This document shows, piece by piece, positions 1-11,892 of a DNA stretch of 64,000 nt; the first letter of the stretch is position 1; every line of letters begins with the position of its first letter. The position numbers and the translations under genes are program-made. The DNA is from Tanypteryx hageni (lineage: Eukaryota; Arthropoda; Insecta; Odonata; Petaluridae), in the NCBI GenBank assembly GCA_028673005.1, contig CM054120.1:58588057-58652056 (forward strand), read 5' to 3'. The notes under the pieces are model-generated. The model was not told the DNA's origin and searched no databases. It worked only from the letters and a program-made list of their open reading frames with translations.

Positions 1-840
1 CATTTATATGGAGAATACATAAATAGGTTGGCTTGCCATTCTTAACACGAAACATACTTCTATTCACTAGTAACATAAAAATATGAAACATTCCATTTTG
101 TGAAATAATTAACTTTACTTACCAAATGCTGTAAATTCGTCGCCGTTGAAACTTCAGGAAACTCAGGATAATAAGATGAAACACTCGAAACTTACGGTAA
201 CAAACGTTCTGAAATTAAGATTTCACTCCTCAAAAAATAAAACTATCCGGAAGCAACAGGATATGGTGAGCATAGCCGGTAACTTGAGATTTTATTATTA
301 AGGTAACTTATTGTCAACTTTTATGATTTCTAACGAATTATCTTGCACTCAGAATACACAAAACAGACTAACTCACTAATGCAGTTGCTTTGAGGAGAGA
401 GAATGTGAAACTGACGCTCAAAAATGCGTTCCTTTCTCAAGATGTGCTTTAACGTTCTTAGAAAAACCTTTCCTCGAATTTCCTCTGCTTCGCTCGCATG
501 CGTTCTCTCCATCTGGAAGCTATTAGGGATCCAGGGTCACTTGGCTTTACCCTTCACATGGAGGACAAAAGAAGGCTGAAATGACCACTTTCTTCAGTCG
601 GGGTGCCTTCCTGTCACTATTCCGTTGGTGTAGGGAAAGACTATAACGAAGTTAGAAAAATGGATGCAAAAAATGACACGGCTGAAAAATTACCGATGAC
701 TGCATTTCCTTAATGATCGACATTGTGAAGAATTTCTCGAGAATATTGTTAGAAATCTTACGAAAAACCAGCAGATTTACTTACAAATAGTACAGACATT
801 TTGGTTAATACTAAAGCCCTAGCATGAACATGTCGATTTT
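1..840. other. Intergenic, no gene seen
   Basis: AT-rich sequence on both strands. The only open frame of note (330-512, minus) has no recognisable motif. Nothing further is supported. Confidence 0.6.
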
Positions 841-893
841 TTGGGGGGGCTAAAGCCCGTCAGCCCCCCCCCCCCCCCCTGGGTGCGCCCCTG
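841..893. repeat. hAT-type transposon terminus (one end only)
   Basis: A G-run and a long C-run lead into a right end that reads CTGGGTGCGCCCCTG, the reverse complement of the common hAT terminal pattern CAGGGGCGCACCCAG. No matching left end or 8-bp target duplication was found upstream, so this is a decayed or truncated copy. Confidence 0.5.
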
Positions 894-1316
894 TTCCTCT
901 CACACCCAATGTTAACATAAGTAATATAGGAGTTATATGCTACATAGTGACTATTGTTTTACCAGATCTATAGCAACTGAATATTTATGTTTCGGCTCAA
1001 CGTCTCATCAACGACAATTCATTACAGATGATAAATGAAAATGTTAATATTTAGAGATAGTGGGGCTATTTTAATACCACAAAATAAATTTCGTGTCTTT
1101 TAAATTGAAAATCAAATAATTTTGGCAGTAGAGGGTTAACTAAAAAAATAACACGATTTCACCGATTAGTCTTCCGCCAGGTATTTCCCTTACGATAATA
1201 GCGAAAGTAAAAATAATAGTTTCGTAATTGAAAGTCGCTTCCTACTTGAGCAAAGAAACAATTATCTCAAATCGAGAGTAGGTACTATGCGGAGGCGCAT
1301 GAGAATCTGGATACAG
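894..1316. other. Intergenic, no gene seen
   Basis: AT-rich, no ORF of substance, no terminal repeats recognised. Confidence 0.5.
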
Positions 1317-1619
1317 ATAATAATAATGATAATAATAATATTTTATTTAACACATACAGGATCCCCAATTACGTGCGTGTTAATAAGTTTTGACAAAATA
1401 AACAAAGTTAAAATATTAACATAAAAAAGAAAAAAGAAAAACGTTATACATTTTTTTTAAATGCAGCTATTTAAAAAATATGTTAAATAACTTTCTCTTA
1501 AAAGCTGGTCCAGAATCATTAAAAATGTCTAAGGTCGGCAGACCGTATCATTCTAGGAATAGGTGAGTATTTCGCCACGTTTACCCGGCAGAAGGGAACA
1601 TGAAAAATTGAGGTATGAT
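1317..1619 (-). pseudogene. Jockey-like LINE, 3' end of ORF2 and 3' tail (distal piece)
   Basis: This is the downstream part of the minus-strand LINE whose main body lies at 4814-6867; the hAT element at 1628-4805 separates the two. On the minus strand the frame running down from 1616 contains YSPIPRMIRSADLRHF and then TAA at 1519-1521. That matches the usual C-terminal end of Jockey-clade ORF2 proteins, where a block of the type NSPI.RM..L is common. About 200 bases of 3' untranslated sequence follow, ending in an (ATT)n tract near 1317-1345, typical of LINE tails. The frame is open here, so the final 30 or so codons survived better than the rest. Clade assignment is from motif memory only. 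Confidence 0.65.
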
Positions 1620-1627
1620 CTTATGGT
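1620..1627. repeat. 8-bp target-site duplication, left (CTTATGGT)
   Basis: CTTATGGT here matches CTTCTGGT at 4806-4813 at 7 of 8 positions. Both directly abut the hAT termini. Confidence 0.75.
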
Positions 1628-4600
1628 CAAGGGCGGATTCAAGGGGGTGTAAAGGGGGTAATTACCCCCTCTAGAATTTTTGAACTCCAAAAAATTACCC
1701 CTTAATCTCGTGAACCCGAACCGGAACCGTTCGACAAAAATTTCCATGAACCGAACCCAGAAAATTTTAAATTGCCTGAACCCAAACCGAACCCATAAAT
1801 TCTCCGGTTCGACACCCTGCTTAAAACTCCAGGCGGCCTTCCGGCTTTTTATGTCGATGGCATGGGCGACTTCGGGTCATTTTACTCCTAGAACCTTTGG
1901 ATGCTATATATTTTGGAAAGAAGGCAGTACAGGCGGAAATGCATCTTCTTTCCAGGAAAATATGAGACTTTAAGCAGGGAAGAGAAAGGGCTTTGCCCAA
2001 GGGTCATTCTTCTGCAAAAAATTGGTTCGAGTGGACGTTCTATGTTGTGAAGTGTTCTACGTGAAAGTACATAGAGTATTTAGGGTGGCATGGATGGATT
2101 CGAACGTGTTTTTTTGGTTTTGTTACTTAACTGTTGAGCACTTACGCATTTGGACGTGACAATTATTTGGTGCCACTGATGTCTTCTTCTGCAACCTCAT
2201 GTTAACATCTAATTTTCTGTAGCTGAATCGATCATAACTGGAGTGTTTCCACTTTTTTTGAGTTTTTCACTTTTTTTAAATTCATTGTATTCGGAAGAAC
2301 AATGGATAGTGGAATAGAGATACCTCGTAGTCAATTTCAGAGTAATCCAAACAAACAACTATTAATTACGTTAACTAAATAGTTAACCGAGTGGAGCAAA
2401 TCAAAACGCGTTTGTTTTAATAACCATGACCATATTATAACCATATTGGTATTTTATTTATAAATTTTATTTAGTAATTTTAAATTGTATTATTATACGG
2501 TCTACGATGAGTAAACAAAGAAAAGTAAATACTTTGGATACTTTTTTAGTAAAGTGTAAAAAAGTGACCATTTTAAGAACAAGGCACACTAGCACTTCAG
2601 ACTGCAAAACCAGCTGAAATTCAACAATTGCAGTCAACATCAATTGGTGATCATTTCGAACCAGACGAGGAACATCAGCTACCATTAACAACGGATAATA
2701 ATACATCTCTATATATTGACATAGGACATTTTTTAAATGAAAAAACGAGTGAGTTAGATATATACAGATTATTAAAATGTAAATGGTAACCAAGTGGAGA
2801 CTTCAAATTTCCTCACTCTATACACAAGAAAGGCAATAAGTATGTAAAATGCTATTTGTCAAAGAAATATTTTAAGCAGTTTAATTGGTTAATGATTTCT
2901 GAATATTTGCAAGGTGTACTTCGCAAATTTTGTTTTCTTTTTGCAAAGTTCGGTGGTTTACACCAACAAACGCGTCTACAGAAATTAGTTCTAAGTCCAC
3001 TTACAAAGTACTCAAAATTATTTGGAAGAGATGATGATATAATACGTCGTGAAAATAGTTCTCATCACAAAAGCAGTCTAGCTATTGCTGAAAGTTTTAT
3101 TACAACTTATGAATTACCATCAAAAGACAAGAAATCTAATAATTGAAGAGAGGCGTAAAAAGGTGATGGAAACCCGAGAAAGATTAAAGCCAAATTATTG
3201 AGTCCATCATATTCCTTGGTCGTCAAAATATACCCTTTCGGGGACATTGTGATGATGGATTGGCAGTGCCTAAGTCGTCTACTGTTAATGAAGGTAACTT
3301 TCGGGAGCTCTTGCGTTTCCGTATCGCAGCTGGAGATTCAGTTCTGGAAAAGCATTTGAAAAGTGCTTCATCTAAAGCAACCTACGTAAGTAAAACTACG
3401 CAAAATGAAATGATTAAATTTTGTGGCGAAGAAATAAAGAACAAAATTATATCAAAAATACAATGCAGTAAATACTATAGTATAATATTTGATGAAACAA
3501 CTGATATTAGTCATTGCTCACAAATGTCACTTATTATTAGATACGTGGACAACTACGATGTACACGAAGATTTTATCGAGTTTGCAGATTTCCGAACTGA
3601 AAATTATGACGACTGTACGTCTGAACCAGTATTACGCGTAGAAATACTGGCAAACAGTCATAAGTATTTTATGTAAGAATGGCCTTAATCTGCAGCATTG
3701 TGTTGGCATTGGTACCGCTGGATGTAGTGGGATGATAGGCGAGCTAAATGGGGCTGTGTCAAAATTGAAGAAAATACTAAAGAGTGCAATTAAAAGCCCA
3801 TGCTATAATCATGGACTAAATTTATCTGTATCAAAATGCTGTTCGGTATGGGCCGCACAGAACACTGTCGGAACAATGAAAGAAGTGATTGCATTCTTTA
3901 ATGCCTCATCCAAAAGAAACAGTCTACTTAAATCTATGAATAACGAATGTTTAATAAGTTGAAGTGATACTAGGTGGACAGAGAGACATGAGTCAGTTTT
4001 AAGATTCAAATCGAACTTAATTACAATTGTAGAATTTTTTGATGTAATATCAATGTGGCAAGAAAGAGATTCAGCAGTTGAAGCCGAAATACTTAAGAAT
4101 TCAATTACTAATCCATTGTTTGTTGTAACTGTATGTGCACTTGCTGATGTTTTAAGTACAACATTAACTTTAAGCAAAGTCCTCCGGAGAAAAGCACTAT
4201 ATAAAGAATTGGCTAAAAATATAATAGAGAACATTTAAAATAATGGAAAATAAAAGCCAAAATGCAACTACTATATTTTATGCAATTTACAATGATTCAT
4301 CGAAAATACTAGATGATTTAGGAATAAAGATGTACAGATAATTTGTACACTACCCGTAAATGTTGCTTCTGCAGAACGAAGTTTCTCTGCATTAAAACGT
4401 TTAAAATCCTGGATGAGATCTACGATGTCTCAAGAGAGACTGTCTGGCCTAGCACTCTTGCACATACATAATGACCTTCATATTAACGTTAATAATGTGA
4501 TCGATAAATTTGCGAGTACAAAAGATAGAAGGGTTGCATATATTCTTTAAATTTTCATTTGATATTAGAAAAAATATGGTTTCCTGGTATTAATTTTTTT

Positions 4601-4805
4601 GCACAAAATGTCATCAATGAATTTTATTTTTTGTATTAAATGATATTATAATGACCTTTACCTTTTCACAATATGCATTTTTTGTGCTTAAGTTCTACAT
4701 TTCCTTTTTCTGTGTTAAAATATACGTTAAATACGATAATTTAAAATATTTAAAATCTTCACTCCTAATTTACACCCCCATGGATGAAGACTGGATCCGC
4801 CAGTG
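1628..4805 (+). mobile_element. hAT transposon, full length, decayed
   Basis: A 3178-bp DNA transposon bounded by imperfect terminal inverted repeats. The left end is CAAGGGCGGATTCA; the right end, reverse complemented, is CACTGGCGGATCCA. Flanking 8-bp duplications (CTTATGGT / CTTCTGGT) fit hAT superfamily insertion. It contains a broken transposase reading frame at 2507-4550. A stretch near 1690-1819 rich in GAACCCGAACC ends in GGTTCGACACCCTG, itself like another hAT terminus, and may be a nested remnant. The element lies inside a minus-strand LINE and is therefore younger than it. Confidence 0.8.
2507..4550 (+). pseudogene. hAT transposase (ZMYM1 / DUF4371-like), frameshifted
   Basis: This is the remnant of the transposase that would have mobilised the surrounding element. 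It begins at an ATG with MSKQRKVNTLDTFL, the usual start of ZMYM1-like hAT transposases. A TTF-type zinc-finger-like region follows at about 2790-3130 (KYVKCYLSKKY, ISEYLQGVL). Next comes a well-kept catalytic-region block at 3260-3676, including IIFDETTDISHCSQMSL, and continuing to 3960 (GIGTAGCSGMIGELNGAVS, CYNHGLNLSVSKC). After a stop, SDTRWTERHESV marks the next block. The C-terminal dimerisation region at about 4340-4550 reads SAERSFSALKRLKSWMRST and SGLALLHIHNDL before TAA. Several frameshifts and stops break it, for example near 3130, 3675 and 3961. It is not expected to give an active enzyme. Confidence 0.85.
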
Positions 4806-4813
4806 CTTCTGGT
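4806..4813. repeat. 8-bp target-site duplication, right (CTTCTGGT)
   Basis: Right-hand partner of 1620-1627, one mismatch. Confidence 0.75.
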
Positions 4814-6867
4814 GGGAGTGGCTATACCCACCGAGCCAAGAATATCAGAAGAGTCAATAGAACCGGACACTACATTTCTTAAGAAATTAATGTCGTTTAT
4901 CTTGCGTCTAATTTCAAGCTGAGGTAGCCCAAAGTGTTTTCACAGAGCAATAGAGTTTTATCTCGAATAGGGCACATTTTATTTAAAACAGAGCCACTTT
5001 ATAAAACGAATCTGAACGGCCTGTATTTGATTTTTATGAAATGGGTTCCAGACCACACTCCCGTATTCCAAAATCGGTCTGACAAGGCTGCAAAATGATT
5101 GAATAACAGTATCTCCAGAAAAAGATTGCAAAGTGTTTCTTTTAAAGAATCCAAGGAGATTAAAGGCTCTGGAACATGTTGCCCTGATATGCTTGGCAAA
5201 GCTCAGATTTGACTCAAAGGTCACGCCAAAGTCACAGAATCAACACGCTGCAACTGAAATTCATTGAGCGTGTAATTAAAATTAATTAAATTCTTTTTGA
5301 GGGAGAAAGAGAGAACTTTACATTTTGATACATTGGCATTAAGTTGCCATTTGGCGCACCATTTAGAAAAATTATTTACATCTCCCTGCAAAACATAACA
5401 ATCACTAACATTACGAATACATTTAAAAATCTTAAAATCATCAGCATAATGTAGGCTTTGACAGCTTACGGAGGCAGGCAAATCATTAATAAAAATATTT
5501 AAAAATAGAGGCCCCAAATGGAGCTCGTACCATATAATACAACCTTTTGAGTTGTTAGACAAATACGATTGTAAGAGATTGAGTAACCCCCGTCAATACC
5601 AAAGGATTCGACTTTCCTTAAGAGCAGTTTGTGGAGAGAAATCAAAATATATTATGTCAGACTGATATCCAGATTGGATAGCAGTGACAATATTATTCAT
5701 GTGAGCAACAATGTTAGATTGGGTAGATCGGTTGGGAAGAAAGCCATGCTGAGCATTTGAAAATTGAACCTTACAGTGCAGCATCCGATGCTTGTATATG
5801 ATCTTCTCAAATACCTTCGAAAACGTTGACAATAACGAAACAGGCCTATAATTCAAGACATCAGATTTATTACCACCCTTATGAACTGGAGTAATAAAGC
5901 TAGCTTCCACATTTCAGGAAACTTCTGGCAATCAAGTATTCTGTTGAACAGAATAGTTAGGGGGCGAGTGAGTTCACTAGCACATGCTTTAATACTAAAA
6001 ATAGGAACAAAGTCCGGACCTGAAGATGCATTACATTTAAGACTTTTTATAGCCCGAAGCACCTCCTCGGAGGATATTTTAAATGATGTCAGTGGAACAA
6101 GATTTGAACATGGCGCCTCGGAGGTATCCGATTTGGGGGTAAAGTTACGAAAAACAGAGGAGAAAAAGTCAGAAAAAGTCCACATGCACCTTAAGTGTCA
6201 TATGCTGAGTTATCTCCATTAAAAACGGAGTTTGGTATATTTCTGTCGCCTCTTTTGCGACGAACATGCCACCAAAATGTCTTTGGGTCATCTTTGAGAG
6301 AAGATTCGATACCCTTCAAGTATGATTCGTATTTTTCAGCTTGGAGAGACTTTAAGCTAGCACGTTTGGTAAAAATTCTACGTAATCACATTGCAGCTTA
6401 GTTCTCTTCCACTTTTTATAAGCTCTAGTTTTATTTTTCAGAGAAAGAATTAAGTCACTATCATACCAAAGAGGATATTTAGAGGGATCAACCCAAAGAA
6501 GGGAAACACAATCGGAAATACAACCATTTAAAAAAGCATAAAAAAGTTCGCACATTTCATCGATGGATGATGCCGCTTCAAGAAGCACCCAAGGAGAAAA
6601 TTGAAGTTCTTTAAAATAGCTTAAACCTAATAGCTTGCAGTTGCGTTTTGTAACAGATGGTTTTTTACTCAAGTGTATGGGACCAAGATCGAATTCACAC
6701 AACACCGGTATATGATCGGAACAGATATCTTTCTCTGTCACCGTTGCTGTAATAGCTAAGTGAGCGAGCTTACCCTTGAAAGTAAAAATCAAATCTAAAT
6801 AGTTTCTTTCGCACGTAGGAAATTTCACAATTTGTTTCAGTTTAAACTCGGTCATCCATTCTGTCAC
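4814..6867 (-). pseudogene. Jockey-like LINE ORF2 (endonuclease C-terminus, reverse transcriptase), broken
   Basis: Minus-strand non-LTR retrotransposon, 5' truncated near 6.9 kb. In reading order: 6867-6352 is the end of an apurinic-type endonuclease domain (RNYLDLIFTF, CSDHIPVLCEFDLG). 6185-5853 enters the reverse transcriptase (SSGPDFVPIF). 5910-5593 has FITPVHKGG and LNYRPVSLLSTFSKVFEKII, followed by HGFLPNRSTQSN and a DFS block. 5562-5221 holds the catalytic HYADDFKIF and a thumb region. 5224-4979 has LVRPILEYGSVVWNP. Down to 4814 the frame reads LEIRRKINDINFLRN and GSIDSSDI, then continues beyond the hAT insertion at 1619-1519. Frameshifts separate these blocks, so it is an inactive copy. 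The clade (Jockey/CR1-like) is inferred from motif style. Confidence 0.85.
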
Positions 6868-7854
6868 CGTGTTTAGATGGTGGCCGTTGTATACGCAATA
6901 CGTAGCCCAGCGAAAATATTTAGGTTTCTAAGCATGATCCAAAATTTAAAAATTTTTCAACGTATGTATTCGGTAAGCCATTGAATACACAAGCCACGAT
7001 TTATATCAACATAATAGATTAATGGGTAACATTTTATTAAATATCAAAGCAACAGGAATAGGTGAAGCATAACAGAAATCTATCCGAGGACAGAGTCCCA
7101 TGAATAAAGTAAATGTCTGTTATAATGGGTACGGCATATAAAAACAGCGTTTTAAGGCATCGTAAATTTCATTACGTAAAATATTAGCACTCGGATATAA
7201 AAATAAAACAGACAGGAGGTTATTTTTCTCATTTTATAAACTCTCGATAAGACAAACTTTTATTGCTGGGCTTTCAACATTTCTGAACGGACAGGGTGAG
7301 CATGTAAAAAAATAAGCTGAGAAACAAAAGGTACTTTGGTAAACCTTTAATTTTTAAAACTCGCTCTCCTCAGGTTTCAAACATCTTTCGCTCGAAATAA
7401 CGGAGGAAAATTGTTGCAACATACACTGCATGAACTTTCTTATATCTGTACACTTTTAGTGTACGATGATATCACCGATTATTTATACGTATATACGTGC
7501 AGTTTGGCATGTAGCAACAATGCTGCTGCTGTTAGTAGGGAGATCACTGCGGAAGTAGAGCGTGAAGTTCAACATTTTGCAATTAACTGGACGCTATCCA
7601 GATATAAGTCCAAATGCCGACTGTCTGTAAACCCGAATTATTTGAAAACAGGACAATTTCAAAATTGAACGGGACAATTTATCCTAACAAAATCCAAGAA
7701 AACCTTATTTTAAAGAAGCTCAAGCAGACAAAACAACAGAAATGACAAGACATTTTTAAAGAATGTAATTGAGGTAGGGCAAAAAATCTTCTCATTAAAA
7801 ATCCATTAGTTAGCAGCTCTCCGACTAAGAGAAATAATCACAACGCTTAACTTA
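6868..7854. other. Intergenic, no gene seen
   Basis: AT-rich. An 85-codon frame at 7411-7668 has no recognisable motif and a low-complexity middle, so it is not called as a gene. The 5' break of the LINE lies near the left edge. Confidence 0.45.
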
Positions 7855-8420
7855 GCAGTGTAGGCCCACGCAGTGCGTGAGGACCCCAAGATTTTTGGGG
7901 GTTCCGAAAACAATGCTTAGAAGACTCGCTAAATTTAATGACCAAGAATCAAAGAATATTTGCAAAATTTGATAAGAAATGTATTGACCAAGGCCTTTGT
8001 CACGAACAAAATCTGTTTGAAAGATGAGATTGAAAACTTCAAAGACACCAAGTAACTACTGAATCTAATAATGATTAAATATGTACTGACATCAATAGCA
8101 AAGTAAGTGCAGCTTTGATAATTTATTTGATATTGCGAGTAAATGATACGTCAAATGAAAAATGTTTTTCAAAATTAAAGTAAATAAAAAGCTGCCTACG
8201 CACTTGTATGCCCAGAAATACATTAAGTATTTATCACTTCCTTTAGTAGGAAACTCAGATGCATGTTAAATGAAAACTAATGAGTTGATAAAGAAATTTT
8301 CAGAATTGAAATGTCGAGAAAAATCAAAAATTAAAATCAGATAAAAATTATTTTACAACAATTTTTACAATTGTGAAGACCCAGAAACTTTTACTTGCAT
8401 AGAGACCCCAAAATTGTAAT
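7855..8420 (+). pseudogene. Very decayed hAT transposase C-terminal relic
   Basis: Around 8145-8330 the plus strand still shows, across stops and frameshifts, NEKCFSKLK followed by IKSCLRT. This resembles the hAT dimerisation block ERSFSKLK..K..LRS. Upstream, near 7860-7920, GTGAGGACCCC followed by a G/C-rich stretch could be the left end. No target duplication was recognised. Assignment rests on one short motif. Confidence 0.4.
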
Positions 8421-8556
8421 TATGACCATGCTCACAACCCTTACATTTATATCTTACTTTGTAATCAGAGAAGAAAAATAAGTTTTGATAAGTAACTGAA
8501 ACGCCATTTTATGATATTTCTGTTTGTTTTCCTTATTCCGTATAAACTTATTTCAT

Positions 8557-8564
8557 AATTCATA
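8557..8564. repeat. 8-bp target-site duplication AATTCATA
   Basis: Matches AACTCATA at 10753-10760 at 7 of 8 positions, flanking copy 1 of the 2-kb hAT element. Confidence 0.7.
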
Positions 8565-10752
8565 CAGGCCCTCCGAGAGGGGGGGAGGAGGAGGTCTACA
8601 GTACCCGGGCCCACAATTCTTCAAGGAGCCCGACCGAGTATTCCGGTATGTTGTATGCTTGTATAGTTAACATAGTGGATGTGCATGGAAAAAAACCTTA
8701 AACAAAAATTAGAGTGGCCGGAAATAGACATCTCAGTGGTTTCCTAGTATTCCTGGTGTTAACATCCATTTATTACGGTCATTTATACGGTATAAATATG
8801 TAATACGTACCTATGTATTCAATATTTTAGTGCAACCAGCATAAATTATATGGACTTATATTTTAAGACGTTTATTGGGATTAACAATAAAGGTAAGTAA
8901 TCGCTAGCTATTTACTTATAACCTTAGTTATATTTATTTAACCAACAATATCTTTAATGATAATTATTCATAAGTTAAATACCGTATTTACTCGTATACT
9001 CGTTATATTTGCTTCATTTTCATGTTATACTAGCGTAATTGCCCGTCAAATATGGCGGGTATGTGCAGATTATGTATTAAAATTAAGGTACTTCCCATTC
9101 ATCCTCCCTTTCTCTCTGCCTACCTCCCATTCTCCCATTCATTACCGACCTTGGTAGACGAGTGCTTTGAGTATCTGACAACGGAGACCAAGGTCGCGGG
9201 TTCGAATCCCGCCGAGGGCATGGTCGTCTGTGTTCGTAGTATGTACAGGGTTATATGTAAGAATGGACCAGATGGTCTAAATATCGCCCTTAAATAAAGT
9301 CGATTTATTATTATTATTATTATTCTCTTCCCTATCTCCCCCCCTCCATCCCTCTCCCCCTATTCTCTCTTCCTCCTAGTCTCTCTCTCTCCCCCTTATT
9401 TTCCCTCTTTCTTCTTCCCATTCTCCATCCCACTCTCCCTCTTATTCTTCACCCTCTTTTCTTCCCATCCTCCATCTTCCTCCCACCCATTCTCCTCCCT
9501 TCCCCCTAAAATTAAATTAGGTAGTTTTATTCGGAGGAAGTGCAATATATCTCCCCTCAAAATAGTGCCACAAACACAGTTATTTCTTTAATTACCATGT
9601 CAACCTTAAATAAAAAATTCTGGTTAGCTCATTATATAAATTTCTGCCAAATTTCAATTTTCAAGTTACATCATTGATCGAGTTATTCGCGTTTTAATAG
9701 CTTGGCACTCAGATCAATGGACTGAAAACTTAGCCTTTTATTATTATTTTTGTGGTTCCTTAAAACCTCTCTTTCTCTCCCTATTTCCCAAATCGTCCTC
9801 AAGTCCTCCATTCTTCTACCTAACTCCCGTAACCTATCGCAAAATCCTTCATGCTATAAATATTTTACATATTCGGTTTGTTTATTAAAACGTCCAGCAA
9901 ATACTTCTGATAAATTCAATATTATTGAACTTAGCTCATCATAACGATTTCTATCTAGTATTTCATGTTTTTAGGTATACCTTCTAGTAAAGAACGCAAC
10001 GGATGTTGCTATGAAAAGATTTTCCCTCTCCTTTCGTCTTTCTCTCCTTCTCGTATTAAAAGCCTTCACAGCACGCATAAACCCATAAGGATTGAAAAAA
10101 CAATAGGATTTCGAGATTTAACAATGTAATTGTTAGGCAAGGCAACAACCCGTTAAAATGGCAAGATTTCCCCAAAATATGTGAATTAAACGTTTAACAT
10201 GAGTAATTTCGAACTGTAGACGAAAAACGATGAACAGAATAAGAAACCTTGTAACTTTTTCGTTAAATTGTGCTAGATCTAAAGCTCGTGAGTCAACGTT
10301 TTCTAATTTTAATGTCAAAAAGAAGATAAGCCTGCGCTTCGAAAAGTCGATTTTTACGTGATATCTTATGGAGAATGCAAATCATCCCCTGGAGGCGAAC
10401 CCTGGACGTTTTTCGTAAATTTTCCTTTGTCACAGTATTTGCATATCCGAGTAGATTATCTCTGCCAAATTTCAAGTTTATATTTGATCGATTTATTCGC
10501 GTTTTAAGAGCGTGACATGAACCGACCAACGGACCAACATAGCCTTTTATTATATGGGGAGGATTCATTATATTGTTTTGGCTATTTAAGATTAACACGT
10601 TATTTTTGTCAATAAATATAGACAATTGTTTTCGAAATTACTTGTTGCTTTTTAACCCCACGAATGCGGACACACACAAACCCACATACACATATAATGG
10701 GGGCCCGTCATACACTTTGCACCGGGGCCCGCGTTAGCTCTCGACGCCCCTG
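8565..10752. mobile_element. Non-autonomous hAT element, copy 1 (2188 bp)
   Basis: The left end CAGGCCCTCCGAGAG and the right end, reverse complemented, CAGGGGCGTCGAGAG match at about 11 of 15 positions, and the element is flanked by 8-bp duplications (AATTCATA / AACTCATA). It shares its whole length with copy 2 at 44823-46801. The inside has no transposase-like frame. It contains a long pyrimidine-rich tract at about 9320-9510 and a SINE (about 9141-9324) missing from copy 2. The internal part from about 9480 to 10508 is nearly identical to copy 2, while the flanks differ more. Short open frames at 9750-9944 and 10133-10318 are repeated in copy 2 only because the DNA is repeated. Confidence 0.75.
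9141..9324 (+). mobile_element. tRNA-headed SINE inserted in hAT copy 1
   Basis: A polymerase III B-box-like GGTTCGAATCC lies at 9199-9209, in a tRNA-like head that starts near CTTGGTAGACGAG (9149). A body with ATGGACCAGATGGTCTAAAT and CCCTTAAATAAA follows, ending in a (TTA)n tail. Copy 2 of the host element continues straight through at the corresponding site, so this is an insertion specific to copy 1. No clear target duplication was found. Confidence 0.6.
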
Positions 10753-11480
10753 AACTCATAGTTGGCTATACATTGCCCAGAAACAGGAACATTCCATAAA
10801 CCGACAACCGCTAGATCCCAAGTATGGCGGTTTGTGGATTTCGTACACATAATTATTTTTTAGGCATATAGTTTATGTAGTTATTTTATAATATTAATTA
10901 ATCAATAAAAAAGGATGAATTTTAATCAAAATCAATGCAGCCATTTTTGAGTTAATCGACGTTTCGTGAAAATCGACAAGAAATAAACTCTCTCCATTGT
11001 TAGACGATATGGTCCATCCCAATAAAGCTTATATTCCGGGCGATCCCAAACGTAAATTCGAGATTTTTTCAATTCTGTACCACCGTGCAAAGAAGACAGA
11101 CTACAACAGACGGAATTTTTAAAAAATCATTGCCAAACTGATGGTCACCTAAAACTTGAATTTCGATAAAATCTCTCATCTAAATTTTATTAAGGTGACA
11201 ATACTTTCTCTAAACACTACGTACTACGAAAGTAAAAGCGGAAGGCAAATTTATTAATCAAGGACGAAATAAGGCAAAGCGTATTACACGAGACGAACAA
11301 ACAACTTGATCGAATACTACGAGCGCAAGCAAATAAGTAGCGTGGAACCAAATTAATAAAAAACTACCAATGATTGAAGAATGAAAAATGCTATAAAATA
11401 CCTATGAATATTGGTCGAGAATAAAAACAAACTGGTTCCGAATCATTTGGCTTGAGCATTATGTCTCAAGGTGCGTTTCC
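10753..11480. other. Intergenic, no gene seen
   Basis: Begins with the right target duplication of copy 1 (10753-10760). The rest is AT-rich with no supported feature. Confidence 0.45.
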
Positions 11481-11703
11481 ACTATGCGAGCACGAGCGAA
11501 CGAACGTTCGTTTTTATAGTCCGCCCCGGAGTAACCTATCAGTCCTTGAGGAATGCTTCGATTCAGTTCTCCAAGTACGTGCTCTTGGGGATTTTATTCT
11601 CTTAGGAGACTTCAACCTATCCATGAATTGGACCTCACCTTCCAGTGGCATCGGCGCCAATTCCCATGATCATTACTTCATTGATGGAATGATGTCATCT
11701 TAA
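11481..11703 (+). pseudogene. LINE endonuclease fragment
   Basis: The frame contains FILLGDFNLSMNW, the GDFN motif of the apurinic-type endonuclease of non-LTR retrotransposons. It is probably the upstream part of the same relic whose reverse transcriptase starts near 12.9 kb, as both are on the plus strand in the right order. Only this short part of the domain is readable. Confidence 0.6.
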
Positions 11704-11892
11704 GATCCTACACCGACAGGCAAAATCTACAAGGTTGGGAATATTTTTGAAACGATCATTACTTCATTGATTATTTTATCAATGGTCTAAGGTCTTACGC
11801 AATGTAATCCTATTCCTACCAGTAACTTGGCAAGTCCATTATGAAACCGCTAGTAGAAACATTTTTCCGAAGGCTCACGAGTCCTTAGAGTA

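Noticed and set aside
9149..9220. tRNA gene
   Set aside because: B-box and a tRNA-like head are present, but they lead straight into a SINE body and tail; the same holds for 33928 and 52733.
9750..10318. Open frames repeated identically at 45800-46368
   Set aside because: They repeat because the whole hAT segment is repeated; they are short, lack motifs and lie on both strands.
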